From assembly GCA_916719935.1 (NCBI GenBank), contig CAKAPY010000066.1, positions 1-7,182 of the forward strand: DNA of 7,182 nucleotides. The letters run 5' to 3'. The notes beneath the pieces are model-generated. The model saw only the letters and a program-made list of their open reading frames with translations. It was not told where the DNA came from and ran no database searches. This stretch comes from an uncultured Actinomyces sp. Its GTDB lineage: Bacteria; Actinomycetota; Actinomycetes; Actinomycetales; Actinomycetaceae. The first letter of the stretch is position 1; each line of letters begins with the position of its first letter. The translations under genes were made by a program, and so were the position numbers. Positions 1-4,223 of the stretch are shown here, piece after piece.

Positions 1-550
1 CCATACCGAAGCGAGCAAAGTCGTAAATCATCAGAGAAAGCCAGGCTGCAGCCATGTGAGTGAGCCAGGGCAGTGGTGTTTCAAAACGCCATAGTTCAAG
101 GTCTCGACCGAGGTTAGGCAGTGATTGGCGGTCAGATTGTGTGGTCTCAAGACAACGCGCACAGCACGTCACCCCCGGCACTACCAGCGGACCGATGTCC
201 CAGTAGCTTTCATTCCTGCAGGTGAGAAGATGCGGGATATCGCAGTGCATCATTGCGTCCGCCTTCTCGAGATCATGGGAACCCACTGAAGCGATGATTC
301 CTAAGTCTATGGGGGAGTATGAACTGCAATAGCGCAGATGGGGATAGTGCTTAGCGAGGTGTGAGCGAAGGGCTTGAGACCGTCGTGGAAATAGCCTCTC
401 CTCCGGAAGAAGATTTACTAATTCAGCACTCAATCGACGTGAATCAACAAGACGAAGTCGAAGCTCAGGCAGGGTTTGGATGATGAGTTCTACTGCCGCG
501 ATGGTCACGGGGTCGATTCCGTTGATTTCGATACTCAGGGGGCTTGCCAT
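1..550 (-). CDS. ThiF/E1-like (TOMM cyclodehydratase N-terminal-like) protein, 3' end cut by window
   Basis: Open frame of 183 codons running off the left edge. It is recognised by GPLVVPG followed by TCCARCLE (residues 120-135). This matches the 'GPLVxPGxTxCxRCLxxxRxD' signature of the actinobacterial ThiF-like proteins usually found beside the Zincin_2 gene. Several Cys lie in or near it (103, 111, 129, 130, 133) and could bind metal. The N-terminus reads like a Rossmann half: strand IEINGID at 7-13, then RLRLVDSRRL at 31-40. The usual GxGxxG nucleotide loop is not there. The ATG at 550 is well supported: GGAGGA lies just upstream and an in-frame TAG (complement 581-583) excludes any upstream ATG, GTG or TTG start. 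From memory, relatives have a longer N-terminal region before the Cys motif, so this one appears short. It follows the Zincin_2 gene on the same strand after 128 bp, and may be co-transcribed or have its own promoter. Substrate and reaction are unknown; family call moderately sure. Confidence 0.7.
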   Translation of the reverse strand, partial: MASPLSIEINGIDPVTIAAVELIIQTLPELRLRLVDSRRLSAELVNLLPEERLFPRRSQALRSHLAKHYPHLRYCSSYSPIDLGIIASVGSHDLEKADAMMHCDIPHLLTCRNESYWDIGPLVVPGVTCCARCLETTQSDRQSLPNLGRDLELWRFETPLPWLTHMAAAWLSLMIYDFARFGM

Positions 551-553
551 TTT

Positions 554-559
554 TCCTCC
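554..559 (-). promoter_or_regulatory. Strong Shine-Dalgarno site of the ThiF-like gene
   Basis: The minus strand reads GGAGGA three bases before the ATG at 550. It is the strongest ribosome binding site in the window. With the in-frame TAG about 30 bases upstream, it fixes the start of the ThiF-like gene. Confidence 0.75.
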
Positions 560-562
560 GCA

Positions 563-660
563 CTGTGGAATAGGGAATTCCTATTGTGCGTGGGAGAGTG
601 CACTTATGGGCAAGAACTAAGAATCTGTGGAAAACTCCGATGAGGCCTCCACCCTGTGGA
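563..660 (+). repeat. Three direct copies of CTGTGGA between the Zincin_2 and ThiF-like genes
   Basis: CTGTGGA occurs at 563-569, 625-631 and 654-660, all in the same orientation. On the minus strand each reads TCCACAG, close to the core of a DnaA box (TTATCCACA). The middle copy, TTTTCCACA, differs from the E. coli consensus at one position and the other two at two positions. The copies are directly visible; any protein binding is inference. There is no AT-rich unwinding region or dnaA/dnaN gene nearby, so this is not an origin call. Confidence 0.35.
569..585. repeat. Short palindrome upstream of the ThiF-like gene (possible operator)
   Basis: The arms AATAGG (569-574) and CCTATT (580-585) are exact inverted complements around a 5-base centre, with an EcoRI-like GAATTC overlapping the middle. 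It lies 19 bases upstream of the ATG at 550. It overlaps a weak minus-strand -10 candidate CACAAT (583-588), which has a TTGCCC -35 candidate (608-613) at a long 19-bp spacing. An operator role is inferred from position only. Confidence 0.35.
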
Positions 661-677
661 TTGATTGGTCAATCAAT
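660..677. repeat. Perfect 8-bp inverted repeat directly after the Zincin_2 stop codon
   Basis: ATTGATTG (660-667) and CAATCAAT (670-677) are perfect inverted complements separated by two bases, and abut the TGA stop at 678-680. As minus-strand RNA it could form a 7-bp AT-rich stem with a four-base loop. No U-tract follows and the stem is not GC-rich, so it does not fit a classical intrinsic terminator. It could be a weak RNA 3' structure or a protein-binding site. Confidence 0.4.
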
Positions 678-2222
678 TCAGGATTGGGATGACATCCCAT
701 CATCTGAAGAATGATCGTCATCCGAAGTATTACCTTCGTCCTGAGATGCGTCTTCAGGGCCAGCAGAAGTTTGTTCGTCTCCAATATCAAAACCTGCCTT
801 ACGCAGGGTATCTGCCTCGGGGTCAATCGTGGGATCAAGCCCCTCAGCCCATCCCATTGAACCATCCAATAGCGACTCAAGCGCCTGGTCGATATCGGCG
901 CTGGCCTCGGCCTCGGCGCGTCGAAGCGCAACGAAGGTTTCCGGGGAATCAAGCTCGTTGCTATTGGGAATCAAATCGGGGTGAGCCCACAGTTTTTCAC
1001 GGGCATCGCTGCCCTCATCTTGAGTAACCAGCTGGAAAAGCTTGGCTGCATCGCGAGCACGACGCGGACGCATCTTCAAGCCAATTAAGCTTCCAAGAAC
1101 CTTCTCAACAGGACCGCCCAATGCCCGCCGACGGCGCATCAGCTCGCGCAGCTGCTCAAGGTGGGGAAGATAGGGGCGTGCCGCCTGTGAGGTGACAACA
1201 TCAACCCAGCCTTCGATCAGTGCGAGAAGATTTTCCACACGTTCTAATGCTGCACGCTGTTCGGGTGTCGGTGCGGCTGCGAAGATCTGTTCGTTCAGCG
1301 AATCTTCATTGAACTCCGGGTTCGCTGGGTCAAGACGAGTCGCGGCCTCGGCGACGGCCTCGCTATCGATCGCAATATGCTGCGCGTATCGCTCGACTGC
1401 ACGCGTAAGGTCACCGGTCAGCCAGGGGACACCGGCGAAGAGACGATGGTGTGCGCACTCGCGTAAAGCAATGAACTGAAGCACTTCTTCGAAGGGAATT
1501 TCAAGTTCATCAGCGAAATCTTCGATATTGCGAGCGACTAGGGCCGTGGTCGAAGCATCGGCAAGGGGAATACCGACGTCTGTTGATCCCAGAGCACTTT
1601 GAGCAATCTGACCCAAAGCCATTCCAATTTGGCTTGCAAAAAGGAACGACGACATCTTCGGCAAAATATCGCGAGTTGAGTTGAGAAGGCTTGAAATGTC
1701 TGGAACTGAATCTGATAGCGAGGGATCAATATCCGCAATGTGCTTTTGTTGCTCGTCGAGGATATTTTCAAAGGCGCGAGCAACATTTGCAGCAACCGGT
1801 TCGCAGATACGCTTCCATACTTCGGCAGTCCCATCAACCCATTCAGAGCGAGTCCATACCTGACGATTGACATTGCCGGGGCCAAACTCGACAACGGCAT
1901 CGAGCCAAAGGTCAGCAACAGACATTGCTTCGCGAGTTCGTTGAGCTTGCGCTGCGGTGACTGCTGTTTCTTTTGAATCCCAGGATTTGGTGTGCGCGAC
2001 TTGCAAGGCGCTCTTCCAATCCACGGGACCGCTGGCAGGGCCGTTCATCATAATCGTGAATTGAGTGAGCGCCTGCTTCATCATGTAGGGATCAGGGAAT
2101 TGGCTGTTGAGGCTTTCGGGGTCAATGCCTCGGGCGCGCATGGATTCCATTGCAGCGCGAGCGGCCTGCTCGCCCAACAACTGACGTAGGAACTCTTCCA
2201 TGTTCGACTCATTGTCACTCAT
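678..2222 (-). CDS. Zincin_2 (DUF2342) zinc-metalloprotease-like protein
   Basis: This 514-residue protein matches the actinobacterial Zincin_2/DUF2342 family, commonly annotated 'zinc-dependent metalloprotease' or 'putative hydrolase' (compare Rv3195). Signs of the family are ADLWLD at 103-108, WTRSEWVDGTAEVW at 123-136, the active-site-like helix LRECAHHRLF at 253-262 followed by GVPWL, and EGWVDVV at 337-343. The zincin HExxH motif appears here as R-E-C-A-H (254-258): the Glu and second His remain and the first His is Arg. H259 or E337 could complete a metal site, but this is unproven. The last ~50 residues are a low-complexity acidic/Ser tail (many D, E, S), probably disordered. There is no signal peptide or membrane helix, so it is probably cytoplasmic. 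The start at 2222 has a poor Shine-Dalgarno; Met8 is an alternative with no better site. It is divergent from the PDZ-Lon gene. Its substrate is unknown. Confidence 0.88.
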   Translation of the reverse strand: MSDNESNMEEFLRQLLGEQAARAAMESMRARGIDPESLNSQFPDPYMMKQALTQFTIMMNGPASGPVDWKSALQVAHTKSWDSKETAVTAAQAQRTREAMSVADLWLDAVVEFGPGNVNRQVWTRSEWVDGTAEVWKRICEPVAANVARAFENILDEQQKHIADIDPSLSDSVPDISSLLNSTRDILPKMSSFLFASQIGMALGQIAQSALGSTDVGIPLADASTTALVARNIEDFADELEIPFEEVLQFIALRECAHHRLFAGVPWLTGDLTRAVERYAQHIAIDSEAVAEAATRLDPANPEFNEDSLNEQIFAAAPTPEQRAALERVENLLALIEGWVDVVTSQAARPYLPHLEQLRELMRRRRALGGPVEKVLGSLIGLKMRPRRARDAAKLFQLVTQDEGSDAREKLWAHPDLIPNSNELDSPETFVALRRAEAEASADIDQALESLLDGSMGWAEGLDPTIDPEADTLRKAGFDIGDEQTSAGPEDASQDEGNTSDDDHSSDDGMSSQS

Positions 2223-2254
2223 ATCACGAGCCTAATAGTCAAGGAACAAGAAGT

Positions 2255-2283
2255 ACTAGAGATATCGTGCCCTTTCCGCTCAA
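2255..2283 (-). promoter_or_regulatory. Candidate sigma-70-type promoter of the Zincin_2 gene
   Basis: On the minus strand a -35 element TTGAGC (2278-2283) and a -10 element TCTAGT (2255-2260) are separated by exactly 17 bp. Each matches the consensus at four of six positions. The -10 ends about 32 bases upstream of the start codon at 2222, giving a short leader. This is the best minus-strand promoter candidate I see in the 157-bp divergent region. Confidence 0.4.
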
Positions 2284-2337
2284 CTTTGCTCATAGCGCAA
2301 TTAGACGGGGCGTGACAAGGCGGTCTCTTTCTCTAGT
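2255..2337. repeat. Inverted pair of an 8-bp element in the divergent promoter region
   Basis: ACTAGAGA (2255-2262) and TCTCTAGT (2330-2337) are exact inverted complements 67 bp apart. The left copy contains the minus-strand -10 candidate. The right copy would put TCTAGT about 42 bases before the PDZ-Lon start, but I see no good -35 at the right distance for it. The element may be two -10 regions or two copies of one binding site. A direct repeat TCTCTTT (2324-2330 and 2343-2349) lies next to the right copy. Confidence 0.35.
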
Positions 2338-2379
2338 TGCGATCTCTTTTCAGGACACGGCGTGAGCAGCTGAGAGACA

Positions 2380-3573
2380 ATGGCAGGTATGAATGACAAT
2401 GAAGACCTCGAATATGAAGAGACCGACGCTACGCAACGCAGTGAGCGGACTCTTCGATGGCTTCGGCGTCTTACCGCTGGTGTCGTGGCCCTGACTTTGG
2501 TGATTATTGCCTGCACTGTAATCCCGCTGCCCTACGTTGCCAGGCTTCCCGGACCAACTGTTGATGTCTTGGGGAAGACTCAGGACCAGCAGGGCGATGT
2601 GAAAGATATTCTGTCGATCACGGGTACCAATCCACAAACTGGCGAAAAAATTACGAATCCCGATCCCAATGCCCCTCATCAGGGCGGTCAACTCCGGATG
2701 GTGACCGTCACGGAAATGGGAGGCCCGGGCAGGCGTCTCAACGTCTTTGGATGGATTCAAGCGAAACTGACTCCGGCCTCGGAAATGATCCCGTACTCGA
2801 AGGTTTACCCGGCAAATGTGACCCGCGAGCAAGTGGATAACCGGAACGCACATCAGATGGAGAACTCACAGTATTCCGCTCAGATCGCGGCGCTCGCGGA
2901 ACTGGGATGGAAGGTACCTGCAACCGTGTATATTTCCGGTGCGGTTGAGGGTTCAGATGCTGTTGGAAAAGTTCAAGAATCTGACATTTTGGAGTCGATC
3001 CAGACCCCCGATGGGGTGGTGCACCCGATTGAAACTGCGGCAGATCCCTTCACGATTATGCATTCTGTTGCTCCTGGCTCCACCGTCACGATCACCGTGA
3101 AGCGTGGAGATACCGAACACGCGGAAACAATCGTTACATCTGCGCCTGAAGATGGATCTCAGGGCTCAAAAATGGGAATTTATCTGGGTGTTAAGGCCGA
3201 TATTCCCGTAGAAATTAACTTCGCTATGAAAGATATTGGCGGTCCTTCAGCGGGAATGATGTTCTCTCTGGCAATTATTGACCGCCTGAGTGAAGGAGAT
3301 ATGACGGGAGGCCAATCAATCGCGGGTACCGGGACAATTTCCTACGACGGTACGGTTGGTCCAATCGGTGGGATCGCGCAGAAAATGCAGGGTGCAAAGC
3401 GCGATGGGGCCAGTTGGTTCCTTGCGCCGGAAAGCAATTGTGACCAGGTGATCGGGCACGTTCCCGAAGGGCTACGTGTCGTTCGCGTTTCGACCCTTCA
3501 TGAAGCGCACGAGGACGTGGCTGCGATTGGCCAGAATCGCGGGGATTCCCTACCAACCTGCGAGGCCAAGTAA
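2380..3573 (+). CDS. Membrane-anchored PDZ domain-containing Lon-like (S16) protease
   Basis: This 397-residue serine peptidase has the YlbL/DdcP-type architecture (compare Rv3194c). In order: a short acidic cytoplasmic N-terminus; a single membrane helix at about 31-52 preceded by RWLRR, which by the positive-inside rule puts the rest outside; a PDZ domain at about 180-250 (VEGSDAVGKVQESDILESI region); and a Lon proteolytic domain at about 265-380. The Lon Ser-Lys dyad is intact: Ser290 in GGPSAG and Lys335 in GGIAQK, 45 residues apart, much as in E. coli Lon (S679/K722). There is no AAA+ ATPase domain, as expected for this family. In Bacillus subtilis, DdcP (YlbL) clears the division inhibitor YneA after DNA damage; the substrate here is unknown. 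An in-frame TGA at 2371 makes the ATG at 2380 the first possible start. The Shine-Dalgarno is weak, so Met4 (2389) is also possible. Its stop lies 8 bp from that of the convergent PPA1379 gene, with no terminator hairpin between them. Confidence 0.93.
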   Translation: MAGMNDNEDLEYEETDATQRSERTLRWLRRLTAGVVALTLVIIACTVIPLPYVARLPGPTVDVLGKTQDQQGDVKDILSITGTNPQTGEKITNPDPNAPHQGGQLRMVTVTEMGGPGRRLNVFGWIQAKLTPASEMIPYSKVYPANVTREQVDNRNAHQMENSQYSAQIAALAELGWKVPATVYISGAVEGSDAVGKVQESDILESIQTPDGVVHPIETAADPFTIMHSVAPGSTVTITVKRGDTEHAETIVTSAPEDGSQGSKMGIYLGVKADIPVEINFAMKDIGGPSAGMMFSLAIIDRLSEGDMTGGQSIAGTGTISYDGTVGPIGGIAQKMQGAKRDGASWFLAPESNCDQVIGHVPEGLRVVRVSTLHEAHEDVAAIGQNRGDSLPTCEAK

Positions 3574-3581
3574 CAGAATTT

Positions 3582-4130
3582 TCAGTCCGAGAGCGAGGCC
3601 AGAAGAGCGTCGGTCAGGCTGGGAACCAGGCGTGATCCTTGGCCGACCTTGTCATCGCTGTCGAAAGTACGGGCGCGAAGGGCACTCCACGTTTCGCCAC
3701 TGCGTAATGCTCCCGCGGCGATACGGACATCAGTAGCTTGGGGATGGTTTGAGATAAACGCAATGGCTTCTTCGGGATCTGCTGGGGCCTGAGCCTCGAC
3801 CTCAGGCGGAACAATGACGCGTTCAACGCTCAAAGCTGCACCCACGACCGAAGGAGGCCAGGCAAGATGAGCCAACATCTCTTCGAGGTCGTCTCCTTGG
3901 AAGTCTTCCTGGATGATTGCACTGAGGTGCTCGTCCGTCCCATCCCACTCCTTGCGGAGCGCTTCCTTAAGCTCATCGGGTAGATCGGGCTGCTCGAGCA
4001 ACATTGCGGTGTGAACCAAAGCGTAAAGGGAAGGCGCGTGGTCCCAGCCCACGACCGATGCTGCTTTTTCGATGTCAATAACAACGTGCGCAAGAGCAAT
4101 TTGACGTGCAGTAGGAGTCAGTTCAACCAT
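3582..4130 (-). CDS. PPA1379 family protein
   Basis: This 182-residue protein belongs to a conserved actinobacterial family named after PPA1379 of Cutibacterium acnes. No activity is known to me. Recognition rests on the central VVGAALSVERVIVPPEVE (about 95-112) and the C-terminal pattern HPQATDVRIAAGALRSG ... ALRARTFDSDDKVGQGSRLVPSLTDAL. The N-terminal half is helical and rich in Leu, Asp and Glu (WDHAPSLYALV, then the DLPDELKEAL and HLSAIIQEDF stretches). There is no signal peptide or membrane helix, so it is probably cytoplasmic. The ATG at 4130 is the only ATG, GTG or TTG start after an upstream in-frame TAA, although its Shine-Dalgarno is poor. It is convergent with the PDZ-Lon gene and divergent from the UPF0182 gene, so expression may be coordinated through the shared 93-bp upstream region. 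Confidence 0.85.
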   Translation of the reverse strand: MVELTPTARQIALAHVVIDIEKAASVVGWDHAPSLYALVHTAMLLEQPDLPDELKEALRKEWDGTDEHLSAIIQEDFQGDDLEEMLAHLAWPPSVVGAALSVERVIVPPEVEAQAPADPEEAIAFISNHPQATDVRIAAGALRSGETWSALRARTFDSDDKVGQGSRLVPSLTDALLASLSD

Positions 4131-4174
4131 GGTGTTATTTTCCCATAGGCGAAAGACAGACGCAGATGCATGAG

Positions 4175-4216
4175 CCTCTCGTTAGAATAGGAGCACTGTG
4201 ATCACTCTTCGAGAGG
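4175..4216. repeat. Inverted repeat with one arm on the UPF0182 Shine-Dalgarno
   Basis: CCTCTCG (4175-4181) and CGAGAGG (4210-4216) are exact inverted complements 28 bases apart. The right arm covers the Shine-Dalgarno of the UPF0182 gene. If transcription starts from the -10 at 4183-4188, the left arm is not in the RNA and the pair could only work at the DNA level. With a start further upstream it could mask the ribosome site. An 8-bp palindrome GTGATCAC (4198-4205) lies between the arms. Confidence 0.3.
4183..4188 (+). promoter_or_regulatory. Candidate -10 element of the UPF0182 gene
   Basis: TAGAAT matches the TATAAT consensus at five of six positions and lies about 35 bases upstream of the GTG start. 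No clear -35 is present at 16-18 bp. The opposite strand reads TATTCT (complement 4184-4189), a weaker -10 for the PPA1379 gene, so the two genes may fire from overlapping back-to-back elements. Confidence 0.4.
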
Positions 4217-4217
4217 A
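4211..4217 (+). promoter_or_regulatory. Shine-Dalgarno site that decides the GTG start of the UPF0182 gene
   Basis: GAGAGGA ends six bases before the GTG at 4224. An in-frame TAG at 4188-4190 rules out a longer protein. The next in-frame ATG is 33 codons in and would cut into the first membrane helix, so the GTG start is preferred. Confidence 0.7.
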
Positions 4218-4223
4218 TGTCTT

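Noticed and set aside
563..660. Replication origin suggested by DnaA-like boxes
   Set aside because: Only one copy comes within one mismatch of the box consensus. There is no AT-rich unwinding element, and no dnaA, dnaN, parAB or rpmH neighbour.
665..1027. Plus-strand open frame of 120 codons over the Zincin_2 3' end
   Set aside because: It is antisense to the acidic tail and C-terminal domain of the Zincin_2 gene, with a composition typical of a shadow frame and no visible ribosome site.
3574..3581. Bidirectional terminator between the PDZ-Lon and PPA1379 genes
   Set aside because: The gap is 8 bp and I find no GC-rich stem with T-tracts in or directly around it.
3560..3601. Direct repeat GCGAGGCCA at 3560-3568 and 3593-3601 across the convergent gene ends
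   Set aside because: Both copies lie in coding sequence at the 3' ends of well-supported genes. They are only 9 bp long and not arranged as a hairpin, so chance is the simplest reading.
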